Assembly (NCBI GenBank): GCA_034336665.1
Contig: JAPFBE010000003.1
Coordinates: 60,617,352 to 60,681,351, forward strand
Direction: 5' to 3'
Source of the DNA: Luscinia megarhynchos
Lineage: Eukaryota > Chordata > Aves > Passeriformes > Turdidae
Length of the DNA stretch: 64,000 nt
The notes beneath the pieces are model-generated. The model was given only the letters and a program-made list of their open reading frames with translations. It was not told the origin of the DNA and ran no database searches. The translations under genes and the position numbers were made by a program. Each line of letters starts with the position of its first letter. Within the stretch, counting starts at the first letter, position 1. Shown here one piece after another: positions 37,489 through 51,000 of this stretch.

Positions 37489-40400
37489 ACTGAAGCTCTT
37501 TACATTTTCATGTCTATCCCACACACTAATGCTGGTTTCAATCTCTGTTCAATCCCATGTGAAATTGAATTCACAGCTTGCTTTTAAAAACTTGTCTCAT
37601 TCATCCATGAGTTTTGGAAAGATGTGCCATATTCCTGAGGATTTGTAGGGTGTTATCCTTTCTAACCACAATATTATTTCTTCAGTACAAGTTCCTGTGT
37701 GTACTTGCAGTGCCAAGTGGAAGTTAAATGTGAGAGAGAACCCAGAGCACCTTAAGGCACATCTTTTATCTGCCTAAACCCAAGCTCTGAGGTCAGATTG
37801 GTAATGCTGTACCTTCAAACCCTTTAGGTTGTGTCATTCCAGTGGAGCTCAATGGAATTACTGTGGCATAAAAATGATAGAATGATTAGTTGGCTGGAAA
37901 TTAGGGTCAGAATTATTTATTTTTCTCATGTTAAATTTTGCCTGTTTAAACATTTATTTCCCCATATCAAAATTTTTTAGTGGGAGGCAAAGTTATGAAG
38001 GGCTTTGGTTTGGAAGTATCAAATATATTGCTTCAGTCTTGTTGTTCTAAATATGATACTTTAATATTGTTGAATTAATAATATTTTCTTATGAGCCAGC
38101 TAACCGGCTGGGATGCAAATTGTCTTATTCCCAGATTCTCCTGGGCAATTTATATCCACCATGACAGCACGGCCAGAGGCAGTTTCAAGTTGAACTGAGT
38201 TGCAATAAAATATTCTTGTTCAGCTAAAAAATAAACTGAAACATTTGGTTTGGGTCAAGCCCATCCAGTGAAAAAAGTATTTTGTTTTGATTTTCCCAAA
38301 GGAAACCTGAATGCTTTGGGCAAAATTGATTTGATTTTTTCCTTGAATAGAAAGTTGATTTTGTGGAAACTTTATTTCCCACCACAGGCTGAAGTGTTGG
38401 GGAGTGTCCCTAAGCTTTTGTACTGAAGCAATGAAAAGCCTCTAATGCTTTAAGGAGGAAACCTGCAGCCTGATTTACAGAAACCTCTCTAAAAATCTAT
38501 GCTTTATTTTAGTGAAATCTGAAGGGAAAATTCTTCTCCATGTCTTGCTCTCAGCTGTAAATATTAACTATTTTTGTGCCTGTCAAATATTAACTATGTC
38601 CCTTTTATACAACAAGAGGCATATGCAGACATTTGATTTACCAAAACTTGTGTTGCTTTGAATATTTTCGTTTCAGCTCTGCTAGGTTGATAGGTTGGCT
38701 TGCTCTGAGACAAAATTATGTTGTATTATGGCCAGCTTTTCTGTAGGTAAAATTTTACTGCATCCTGACACACTGCATCCTGCAAATTCCATTATATAAA
38801 GCTCCATATTCCATGCAATGATACCTGAATCTCTTCCACTATCTTTTTCCTCTGTCTAAACTTGCAAGCAATAGTGAGCCTTTTCCACTTGATTTGCTTC
38901 ACCTTACTGCTTAAAGATGCACTTGCTGCCCACAATTAACACTGCTCATCATCCAAAGCCTGTCTCCCACAGCTGTTACCAGTGGAATGGCATCTTTTTA
39001 GTGGGGTGATGAAAACCAACACACCATATTGCAAAGGCAGCTTTGTGGGAACAAGACAGCTTGTGTGCCAAGACACCTCTGGGGAACCTCACAGCCTAAA
39101 ACGTTTTATCAGGTGATAGACACTGCGAGAAGATGGTGGGGGCACTTCATCCTTTTTTTCTTTCCCCTCTTCAAAAAACTTCCATCACTTTGATGGTCAG
39201 TACAAAAGAAAGGGAAAACAAAAGGAAGACAAAAACAATTCCAATTTTTTTTTGTGTTCCAGTCTATGATTTGGCCATATTTCTCTGGATTACTTTTTTA
39301 CTCTTTTTTCTCTAGTAGCATGTAAACAGAAACGCAAGAGTAAAATGAATACATAAGGACTTTCCTACATTTATGCTTGGACATTGATGGATGAAGAAGC
39401 ATTTAAGAGAAAGAAGAATCGATTTTGAATTTTTTAATCCAAAGATGTGGATAATGTTTTCTGGATTTGCAGCATTGGGTGGTGGCAGGGATTAACTCGA
39501 ATATATTTGTACTTTCCAGAGGCTCATGGGTTCACCAGTGTATGGCAGACAGTACCATAGAGCAGTGTAATAGATGAGCAGAACAAGAGTGATGATTAAG
39601 ATATTTTTACTTTCCATACATTTGGCAGAATCAAACAGCTGCAGTCCTGAAGTTTTTGCATATATGAAAATATATCCTCTCTTATTCCTGGGATAGGACA
39701 TTTTTCCAAGTTATTAAGTTACAGTGTGTAATTATAACCAAAGTGGAAAACATTATGCAGTGCACGAATTAGCATGGATGTCTGTTATTGAATATGTGCA
39801 TATAGAAATATGCAATTATTCCTCATTGGCAAACTTTAGATTTTTGCTATCGGGTATTGTTTAGTTATTTAGCTGATTAGAAAAGCTTTAATGGATGTCA
39901 GCAAGAACTCTGTAAAAGACATTCCCCAGCAGGTCCAATTTTGTGTGAAATAAGCAAAATTGTTTTCTTGGTGCTTAATAGTCCAACACTAAATCAAGGT
40001 TGTTTGGGCAATGTGGACTGGCAAGGAGGTGCAAATAAGTAATACAGACACACTGGCTGATGGAAGCCCTCAAATATCAGTCATGATATCGTGACTATGG
40101 CTTGCCAGGAGTGTTGGTTGGCATTGCATGTTGGGATCCAGTTTGCCTGTTTAAGATAGATTTGCACCTTAATTGTACGTGCATAGAGAAACAGCTCCCT
40201 GCATGGAAAGGTGATTGATTCCACTGATGCTGTGAATTTAGGTCCAGTCTTTCAGTGGGCTGCTGAGCTGGATCTCATCCTCTACTCATTTCATGTAAGG
40301 TGGTGATTCACATGTCTATCTGTGGATAGTATCTTCATAGTAGTGTCTGGTTCTTAAAACAGTGGAAGCCAAGACAGATCCACAAAATGCAGCAAAAGAA

Positions 40401-41170
40401 TTAGGTTACCTCCAGCTTTGTAAATTGTCTTTTACATGTAGACACCTGTGCTGTCTGAACTAGTTGACTGGAACAACTGTGCTGATATTTTGCTATAACT
40501 TCCAGTATTTTAAATATTGTGTTTCTCACAGAATTGTTTTACTATAATTTAAGGTGTTCTGGAGGAAATGTAGTGTCCTTTTCACTTAGTGATGGAGCTA
40601 ATTCCCACTTTATTTTTTAGCTACAGCATGTGAAGGGGTACTCTCTTCAGAGCCTGCAGAATTCTGCTGTGAAGGTCCTAGAGAGATCACAAAGCCCAAA
40701 ACTTGATTTGTAAAAGGAGCTGTTATTATTTACTTAGTTTAATGGACACTGGTCTATCTGTGTTCTGGTTCCTAAATATCACTGGAATCCAAATGCTTTT
40801 CTTTAGAACAATTAAGGCAATCAAAAGTATTTACTTAAAGCACTGAATCACTTAAAGAAACAAGTGGAATACTACTATAGCATAAAATATTTTTCCAAGG
40901 GAATTTGATATCTCTGTAAACATTTTAGCTGTAATTTTCTTCTGATTCATTTTTGAGTCCACTGAGGATCCAAATATCAAGTTTACTATCAATTTCCACC
41001 CGAGAAGCAAGTCCTGTAAATTGGACTACAAGTGAAGAACTGATTGCTTTATGTGATTTTATTTATATCATTCTAACATATGTCAGAACATAATTATATT
41101 GTGAAGTGCAATGAAAGGCTGACTTAGGTTAAGAGTCTTTTAGGAAAATCCACACTCATTGGGCATCTCC

Positions 41171-41196
41171 ACACACCCATCTTACACACCCATCTT
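41171..41196. repeat. Perfect 13-bp tandem duplication
   Basis: The unit acacacccatctt occurs twice in direct succession. Confidence 0.95.
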
Positions 41197-44100
41197 GTGC
41201 AAACATGGGCTACAGCTGAGTGTTAGAGCCATGCAGGGCAGACATGAGAACCCCTAAGGACATCTCTGATCTGAATGTTATATCAGCTTTATTGAAATAT
41301 GTCTTTTAAATGAACTGAACCTGATGTCTTTCTTGTATGGGAATATGCTGTCTTAATGATGCTTCTTTGAGAGCTGCTGATGAGAGAAAGGAATGAGGGA
41401 ACAGTCATTAGCATTAGGAGCATGAAAGTGCTGAATGATGGAAGTTATCCACTCTATTCCAGCCACAAGTTTTTATAGTGTCTAATACATTATAGGGCAC
41501 TGCAGCTTTCTGTGGTACATGCAGGGTCACTGAGCTAATGCACACCAATAAATCCCAGTTAGCTGCTGCTCTGCCCTGGTGATCTGTGAGAAAGTCCTAA
41601 GAGATGTGCTGGCACACTCAGTGCAAGGAAGATATGTGTATCTGGGCACAGCACTAGGACTAATGTGGATCAGAATACTTCCCAAAACATGCATATTCCT
41701 CATGAGGATGGCTGCTAGCACACCATGTTGCCCTGGCAGCTATCCCTTGTGAGATACCACCAAGGAAAGCCTTCATCAAGGTTGCCAGTTCCATGGCTGC
41801 AAGGGCAGGGAGGATGCATGAGCGTGCTTGGGCTGCCCACAGGAAGGGCGGGAGGCAGCCTGGAAAGCCCAGACAGCAATTCCTGGGACATGAGGGCAGT
41901 GACTAACTGGGACTTGTGCCACAGCTCTCACATGGTGACAGAGTCATGGGCCAGAAGGAAGGCCCTTCAAAAGAATGTGTGAAAGCAGACATTCAGTTTG
42001 ATAAGGTGAAGAGACAGCAGGAACAAGGAATGCTGCAAGGTGGCAGGACCTGCAGAACGGAGAGTGAAGGGTGTATAGGAAGCTAGAGAAGGGTTTGATG
42101 TTTGATGGGTGAAGGAAAGGAAGGAAAACCTATCATGATCTGATCTGCAGATTCATGAGTCAGGTATCAGGCATGCAGAGTCAGATGAGTATTTGACAAA
42201 AACTCCCTTCTAAGCCCAGGAATGACCCTTTCCCACACCCATGGTTGGAAGTTTGTTACATCGAGTGCAAAAAAATAACTTGCAAAAAACAAAACTCCAA
42301 AAGAGTTTTCATGGTCCATGGTTCTCTTAAAGAGTTTAATGTGTTCTTGGCTTTCATACACTATCAAGTATTAATTTTAATGCCTCTTCAGTATTTCTTA
42401 GACTGTTTTTTTCCATGTGTTTGTCAGGCATGCTCTAGAAGAAAACTGCTCCAAAAAACTTAAACCTGTGTCCCTGTTTGTACTAAGAAAAGGAGAGCTT
42501 GGCAAGGGAGTAGAATGTCCTCCAAACCCCTGGTAAATCAATGCAAATGGAAAATCTCCTGTTTTCACTGTACTGTGTTTCCAGGAGGAAAACAGGTTGT
42601 CTTTGCTAGGTCCAGAATCTGAGCCTTAGTGATCTTACTGCCATTTTCTGAGGCACTCTGCCAGTACACTCTCCTGACTGAGACTGATCTTTTAACACCT
42701 GGAACAATGGAAATCCCATGACAGTCTGAGAGAGAGCAGTGAAGAGCCTGTCTTTGTAAAGGAGGGCTTGGAATGGACATGTGTGCTTTCAGTAGAAACT
42801 ATGTATGGGCAAGAAGTCATAATTAGTTGCACTGGTTATAACGAGGAGCAAATTGAGAACAGGGATTTGTGATCATTGGGTTGAAGAGACCGGGTGAAGG
42901 TGCCACTGGAAGTCTCATCACGAGCTGCTTGGCAGAGGTTGGAGCCTGTATGTTTATATGTGTCTGGTTTTATTTATAGGGCATTTTGGGATTGCACAAT
43001 CCAAGGGAGAAAAGGCAGTGGAAAAAATATATCTCCTTTCCTGGTTGCCTCACGGAGTTATTATGAACACAACTCACTTCTTAGCAACATACTGTTTACC
43101 CAAGTCAGAAGTTGTGTGAAGGGCATTTTGGGAGTGAAAATGACAGAAGTGCCTAAAGCATGTTGACTTTGAAGAGACAGTTTTGCTGTAAGAAGGACAC
43201 TTCTGCCATTTGTGCTTTGTACCTTGTGCCCAAAAAGCCCACCATGAGGGGAGCAGAAATCAAAATGTTCTAGTGTTGGAAAATTTCAAGGCAATGAGAC
43301 ATACCTGGCACATGGTAGGTGAAATCAGTACATCAAAAGAGAGCTGAATTGCTTCCTTGATGTTTTCTGTGTAGTGTTTAATTTAATGCATAGCATTAAA
43401 ATGCAAGATTCGAGCCAAAAATTTGCCTCTGAAAATAAATTGGGCATCCACCCAAATGCTTGACAGGAGCTAAGCCTTGCATTGTGGCTGTGTATAATGG
43501 CTGAAACCCCTGAGCCATGACAGTCTGGGCCTGAGTCCTGAGTCAAGAGCTGCTCAGGGGATACCTTTTTCCTGTAAATATGTGCTTAAATATCAGGATG
43601 CTGAAATGGTGCATCCGGCTTGACTGATCCTGTGCTGGTGATATGTGAACAAAGAAAATGGCATGATCCAAGACAAATAAAGGAAGACTCTGTAACAGCA
43701 AGTACTTCTTTTTCCTCACAGTGAATTCAGTGATTGTTCATTAATGTTCTCACTAATGTGAAGTTAATGGAGAACTGAGCTCCCACAAAGTGTAATCTGG
43801 AAAGTGTGGGGCAGATGTTCCTGTGTCAAAATGCATGAACTGTCTCAGTGCATCTAAAAAGATGTGATCCAGATCCTGTTTTATTGGCTGCACTCTTCAA
43901 TGCTTCCTGGAATGGGGGTACATTACTTACTGGGACTAGTAGATGGTTCAAAATAAGTAAGTCAGTGCTTCCCACTTAACTGTTCAGACTGGAAATTTCC
44001 TGAGCTGCAAAAAAACGCAAACATGAAGGTGAAGAATGGTGAACCTCCTGTCTGCAGCTGTCTAGGACAAGACTCCTAATTTCCCCATCCTCCTGCTGCT

Positions 44101-44665
44101 CTTTAGATGTTTAGATATGTTGTTCCAAGTTCCCATAACATCCGTGTGTACTGACAAAGGAGATCTGTAAGCTCTGTACTGTCCAAACTAAATAGCAAAT
44201 TACCACCTGAAGTCTGCTTTCTGAATGTCCCCCCACCCAATTTCTGGGGTGAGCTATTGATCTGGGTTCACATATGCTGTGTGGCTACTGACTTTTAGAA
44301 AACAAGCAGCTCAGTGCCTGCACCCTGTTTCTCTGTCTCACACATGTCCCCTGCTAAGGAACAGGAATGAACCATTAGAGTCACAATTTGAAAACTGAAA
44401 ATATGTCGTTATATGTCATCAGCTGGAGAAAAATCCCATCATTGCACTGCTACTGCAGCATCCTCCTTATTTGTGCCTCTAACTCAAATGCATTAAATTT
44501 AATTACACAGTAGTACAACTCCAAGACAGATTTAATATATTGAGATAAGAAAAGGTTCAAAAAACCCACTCCTTTGTTAATAATTGAAACAGCACTTGTG
44601 CTGGCGAGAGAAAAATGAAGTGATGCCAGGCCATGGGACATGGAGCAGAGAGTCAGCCATAGACC

Positions 44666-45020
44666 CATAGAATGGTTTAGGTTAGAAGGGTCCTTAAAGA
44701 TTGTGTACTGACAACCATGGGCAGGGACACTTTCCATTAAGCTATGTTCCTCAATGCCTCATCCATCCTGGCCTTTGATGGGTCTGGGATGGGGCATCTA
44801 CCATCTCCTCCTCCAGTGCCTCATCACACTCATAGAAAATAATTTCTTCCTAATATCTAATCTAAAACCATCCTCTTTCAGTTTCAAGCCTTTTCCTTTT
44901 GTCCTATTGCTATATGTCCTTGTAAAAAGTCTGTCTCCTGTTCTCCTGTAGCCCCCTTTAGGTACTGGAAGGTGCTGTAAAGTCTCCTCTCCAGGCTGAA
45001 CAGCCCCAACTCTGTCTTGG
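44666..45020 (-). mobile_element. CR1 LINE 3' fragment, about 350 bp
   Basis: The plus strand begins catagaatggtttaggttag, passes 'gggcagggacactttcc', 'gatggggcatctacc', 'aataatttcttcctaatatc' and ends 'ctctccaggctgaacagccc'. This is the reverse complement of CR1 from the end of ORF2 through its 3' end, so the insertion is on the minus strand and 5'-truncated. It is more diverged than the copy near 25 kb (for example tgtactgacaaccatgg in place of the usual sequence). The small frames across it are relics of the CR1 coding region. Confidence 0.92.
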
Positions 45021-48000
45021 GAGTACAATAATAAACTGCCTTAAGAAACACATACAAATACTGAGTTTGCAATCATTTAATCCAGAACATGGACTGAATT
45101 GTAAAAACCACGTTAGGTTAGCTACTCTGTACCCCTGGCAGTGTAGGACCAAGGCAAGCTTCTGTTGGACCAGTACTCCACACTCCAAGCCATGGGATGC
45201 CTGTTTCCTAAAATATCTTCCTTTGTAAAGAGGTTTTGTTTTTTTCCCCTCCACAATGGGCAGTTTAAATTCACCCTCATGATTTCATCCACTTTTCCTA
45301 ATTGCATCCTTTCTCCTGGAGGAGGTAACTCCCCTTGGTGTGCAGACCCTTCAAATATGGATAAGAAAATCGCTGTCCCTTTTCTTTTGCAGATGTGTTT
45401 AAGCCCAGTTGTATTCATAACTAGCCTCTCAAATCTTCCCTCCTGCAGCCCCCGCATCCTTTTTGCTGCTCTGTTGTTACAATTTCTCACTGGCCATACG
45501 TCTTTTCTGCTTTGATGGTAGTACAGCAGCCATGACAGGTTTGCCAAATCCTTGCATACAGAATGGAAGGCAATTAATACTATTGTTCTTCCATTTTACA
45601 ATAGGAGATAGACAATTTGCTTTTGCTTGGACTCTCTTCCCACCACCTTCTGAGCTGGAACAGTGTAATTTCAGTGTAATTTTAGTCATATTCAGTCCTT
45701 TAAACTGTGTTTGGATTTTTTCCCTTAAAAACAGGAGAGGGAAAAAAAAATTAAAAAAGGAAGTGAATGAGAAGCTTTTGCCCTTCCCGTTTCTCAGCTG
45801 TTTCATTTCATCATTAACCTTATCTGTGTTAAAAAGGTTTTGGGAAAAGTAAGCATGAGAGGAGATTGTGACAGGTGAAGGGGATAAAGCAAGACAAATG
45901 CTTTGGAGGACTGGGCATCAGTGGGAAATAGGTGCTTTTGAGCAGGGAGCTGAAGAAGGTATAGCAATGATTGCACTGGAAGGCTGAACTGGGAAGGCCA
46001 AGTAGGCAGTAGGTAGCAGGAAGTGATACATCAGTGGCAGCTAAGGGACAGTGGGAGGAAAAGAAAAGGCTCTGTACCACTGTCAACTGACTTGATCACC
46101 TGCTGGGTGTGAAGAAAAGCAACCCTCCTGGTGCAGCAGAGAGCATGGGAAAGCTGGATTTGTAACTTGAAACACAGTCAACCTGGGAAGTTCTTCTGTA
46201 CTGAGACTATGGCTTGATGTGGATCGTAAGGTGTGGCATGGGAAGATGGAGCAGAGTGAACAGACATTAAGATGGAAAGGTCTTCATTCCACCAGCATGT
46301 GCGTGGCATAACTTGACACAGCACCATTACAAAAAAGATTGCCAGAGGTATGAGCTTTAATGAGTTTAAAAAAACTCCCCTTGGGGGAACTAGGGGACTC
46401 CAAACTCTGAGGGGAATCTCTATTCAAGGATTCCTCTTTCAGTTTATAGCACTAGAAGGGGACCATTGTGATATAAGAGAAACAAGCCTCTGGAGGAGAA
46501 GCCCAGGAGTGTGCATGGAATGCAGTTGGATCTACAATATTTGGATAAAGTCGTGCAAACCACCTCAACTCCCAAGGATCCTGCTTGCTCCTCCAGGATG
46601 ACAGATATTCTGAAAATTACTCCATGTTACAGTTAGCATAAGGAAGCCTTATATGCCTGCTAGTTTTGATTTTAGCTCTGTGGTGCTGAATGGTCACAGG
46701 AACATCCCAGGAGGTAACAGCCAGAGAAGCATCAAGAAACCTGCTGGGGTTTGCAAACAACCCACTAGGAGCAGACTAGAGTGTAAAAATAATGATTGTT
46801 TCGTTTTGTTCTGTTTCTGAGCAGTTTTTACACATTTCTTAAGCTGCTTTATTACTCATAGGATTTAGCTACATTTCTGTTTTGTGGGGGGTTTTATGTT
46901 GCTGTTGTTTTGTTTTTTTCTTTAAATGTTCAATGCAGATTTTCCTGCTGGAAACAGTTTCCAGCAAACAAGTATTTAAGGGTTAAGCAAACTTGACCCT
47001 TTCCATTTTAGGTCTTTGGCACTGCCACACCCATAAGTATCCAGGAAAAAAAGTGAATAGCACAGTGGTAGGGTTTCCCAAACGCATTTGAGGTCGGAAG
47101 TTCCTTGATTATTTGATAGCCTGCAGTCATTAGTCATAGTGGTGTCGCCATCCCCTGTTCCAGCTGTGTGTGCTTGGGCAGGGTTTTGGACACTGCAAGC
47201 AATCTTATTTTGCACAGGAGCCAGCTGGAGGTTCCATGGTATATGGACAGGCATTTGCATAAATGTTAACTGCATGACTGCCTGAGCACAGCAGCAAGGG
47301 CAGTTCCTTTGTGTGAAGCAATTCAAGCTGCTGAACCAGCAACCATCCCCCTCCTTGCTCTGGGCAGGAAAATATTTGTAGATGCTTACCCTGCCCTACA
47401 CATAAAAACAAATGAACAAAACAAAGAAGGACTGCTCCCAAGTGTAATTCTGACAGATTGTTTATGTCCCAGAACCTCAAGGAAATGTTGAATTGTTCTT
47501 GACTCCTGGGGAAGAAAAATAAAAAAGAGGAAGAACCTGTGCTTGGGCAGAATTACAGGGCGGATTATGCACATGAGGTGCCTGGCCTGTGGAATGTTGT
47601 TATCTATACTTGTTGCACCTGCTGATTTCAGCCCTATCAATGTGTTTTATGGGTTACCAAATGTGTTTTCATTGCACAAGTCTGTACATTTGGTTACCCT
47701 AGCTTTGACTCCTTTGCTCACTCCGTGCTGCTTTTCTGAGCACATGTACTCTCTGCCAGACAAATGCTTTGAGAAATTGCTTTCAAAAACTGATCTGAAA
47801 TTGCAAGGAGTCCCATGTCTCTGCTTCTCAGATTTATTTACAAAATATTATACTGGATCTGGTGCTATATTTTACACCCACATTGGAACAGCTTAATAGT
47901 TTAAGGTCTGTCTTAAATAAAATTTTAAAAATCCTCTTTTGGTTTGAAAAGCAAGTCTCTTTTCTCTTTTCTTACTTCAGATGAATAAATCTTCTGTCTG

Positions 48001-51000
48001 CAGCAGCAACTGGCCAAGCTACAGAGCTCTCATAATAAAAGTGAACACTTGCCTTAAAGGGAAGGTTATCACTTCAGATGGTCTGCTAAAGGATTTACAA
48101 TTCCCAGCCTCTTTGCTCTAGCTAGTCTGACCTGAAGGATGGCAGAAGAGCAGACAGAAGCCAGGCTAGGAAAAGGCAAGGCCTTCAGCTGTGACCTGCT
48201 TTGGCTACAGTGCTGCTGGGAGAGAGAGATACCACCTCATCCTCTCCCACAGTGTTCTTGGCCAAGCAGTGTCCCACTCTAGAAGCCACATAGGGATGGT
48301 AGTGCTGCTGTTGAAGAAACGTAGAGGACACGAGGCATTGAGAGAGAGCAGTGATATAGCATTAAACACACCCTGAAAGAGGACAGGTTGAGTGGATGCA
48401 ATCTGAAGACCTACTGTGAGTGGAGAGGTGCTGACTACTTTATCATTACTGAATATTTCATGCAAATATACAGTGAGACTTTTTAAAGTAAATCCAGCAT
48501 AGAGTAGTTGGGAATGAAAGTTCTAGATAGAACTTTTAATTTCATCTGTGTAAAAGGCTAGTCCCCCAAAGTTGCTTTAGTTAAAATGAAAGCAGGTTGG
48601 GATCATATATAGATTTGAGGGCTGGTAGAGTTTTTTCAACTAGATTTGGTTGGAGTGTCCCGTTTGGTTTTCATTTCTACCTGGTAATACTCTGTGGATC
48701 GAAAATGGGGTCTGCCTCTGCAGACATACACAATTTAGTATTACTGTTCAATGGAAACAGAAAATACCAGGTCTCAGACAAACCCCAACAAGTGTAGGGG
48801 CTTAACAGGAAAGATTCAATTAATTGGACTGTTAATAAAGGTACAAGAAAGGACAACAGAAATATGAAGTATTTGTAGAACTCTTTGCCGAATCAATGAA
48901 AATATCAGAGTCCAAGCAAGGAAAAGGGTAGACTAAAACCAGTTTGAAACAAAGAGAATTTTCTTTCATCATCTCACCTCCTTCCCTTTCTGGAGAAATC
49001 TACCTCAGAGAACTATGTGAATGAGGATTTCAGAAAACAGGCAGATGAGAAGTGTTTTGCACTGAATTAGATTCAGTGTCTGGAGAGGTTTTTTCCCAAC
49101 TTCTAGCATCCAACTCTAATGTGATAGTCCAGAAGGTGAAAACAAAACCTTAAATGCTCCGTATTTTCTACTTTTACAGTGACAGAGAATTTTTTTCAGA
49201 GCAATATTGGTCTGAGGAAGTGCAGAGAATACCAATTTCTGACATTTCTTTTTCCATCAAAATCAGATGAAAACCTGAATAAAGGTACTGATTATGGTAT
49301 TAAGGTAGGATTTGTAAAAACTACAGTACGGTCAGTGTAATGTCATGTTTAGTAATGTATATGCTGTAGTTTGGAAAATCCATATCCTTATTTTCAGATT
49401 AAATTTTTCACAGTCAATGGCATTTCCAGTTAAAATATCATTCTTTGGTTTAGAAGATTAAACTCCCCTTCATGTCATGGCAACAGCTCTGGTTGGAATC
49501 CTAACATTGCCATTGTCAAATGATTTTGTGCTGTTGCACGCTCATATTAAAGCTAAATTAGCAGCAGGAGTCCTGCAGGGAAGTCACAGTCCATATCATC
49601 CTCGCAGAGTGGGAAATTGTTTGATTGAAGCAATTTCCTCTCTAGCCACAGTGGGCAGCTCATAAGCTGCTCAGGCCTTTTGCAAGTGGGAAATGTGCAA
49701 AGGAATTTAAAAGAAGGAATACACTCCTGCCCCTGCTCACATGGCCAGTGGTGGATGCAGCCCTGATCTGAATGGGGAAGGAGATGTGTGAGATTCAGTA
49801 CATTAATCATTGCAGGTTAAGAGGCTGGCATCAACAGAGAGGGGACAGTGTGATGCAGTGCTACAGACTTCACCACATCTTGGAAAATTTGCTGCCTGAT
49901 GGTGGCTTGCTGGACTTCAGCAGAGCTAACCTGCACTACACAAGATCATATAATAACCTCTAAATGATCATCAATTACATAATTAGTCACTGGCGTAAGA
50001 CATCCACTAGAACTGTTTGGAAAAGAAATGTTCTTTTAAAAATACTGGCATTTCATTGGGGGAAAAAAGAATATATAGTTGATTAAGAAAAATAAAAGGT
50101 TTTTCCCTCAGAATATGAAAGCATTTGAAAGACAGCAAAGCTTTCTGCAAAAAAGTTTTGTTTAATAAACCCCTCTAATTTTCCCATCACTACAAAGTAT
50201 GAATGGAAAACAGTTGAGTCCCAGTGTTTGGAAGTGGATGGTCTTATCAGACTTCCCTAGGAGCAGAACCACAAGCTCCCTTTCCTTATGAGGTCTTTGC
50301 TTAGGAAAGGCAATGAGATGTTCACACCTGAATACTTCAGATGCAGCTGTGCACCCGTATTTCTACCCCCAGAGAAGACAGCATTTACCTCCATAAATGT
50401 GCTTTTGTGTGCAGCACTTACTTCTTCTTCTCATCTCTGCAGCTATTTCATTTGTGCACATTCACTGCTCTTTGTTTTAGAGGGAAGGCTTTATAATTGT
50501 AATTCACGGGGACTCAGGACCACACAATATGTATTAAAAAACTTTTTTTTGACCTTTAAATATTATACCAAGAGCTGCTAAGAAATTAAGGCAATAAATT
50601 TGTGTAAACTGAATGTATAATTCCTCTTAGGAATATAAATGTGAGAAAATTAAATGTCAATATCTACCTTGGTGTTTACAAGTGCAGCCACAGCATGCCA
50701 ATTCATTGCCTTACCTGAATTCCAGTTTTGTCTTTATATTGCTTTTAGAAGAACTTTGTGTCATTGTGGGGTTGGGTTTTTTATGTATTTTAAGAAGTTC
50801 AGATATGCAGTCTCTTTTGTAGCACTGAATGTCCCCCTTGTGAGGGACTTTCTTGGACACTGTTCTCTGCTGATCCTATAGAAGCAGGTGCAAAAACATC
50901 TTGCATGGTTTTAAGAGAAGCAGAGTTCCAGCTCTGGCAGTGAGTAGGCAGGGTGACATTATTTCACCCCCTTTTCATTCTGTTTCTTTTTACATGGTAC

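Larger units (their letters stand above)
33400..44665. other. Upstream non-coding DNA of HTR2A
   Basis: No exon with splice support, no RNA gene and no large mobile element recognised. It contains the small CpG/octamer block at 36.35-36.47 kb, a long (TA)n run near 37.46 kb and a 13-bp tandem duplication near 41.18 kb. Short open frames here show no family signature. Confidence 0.5.
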
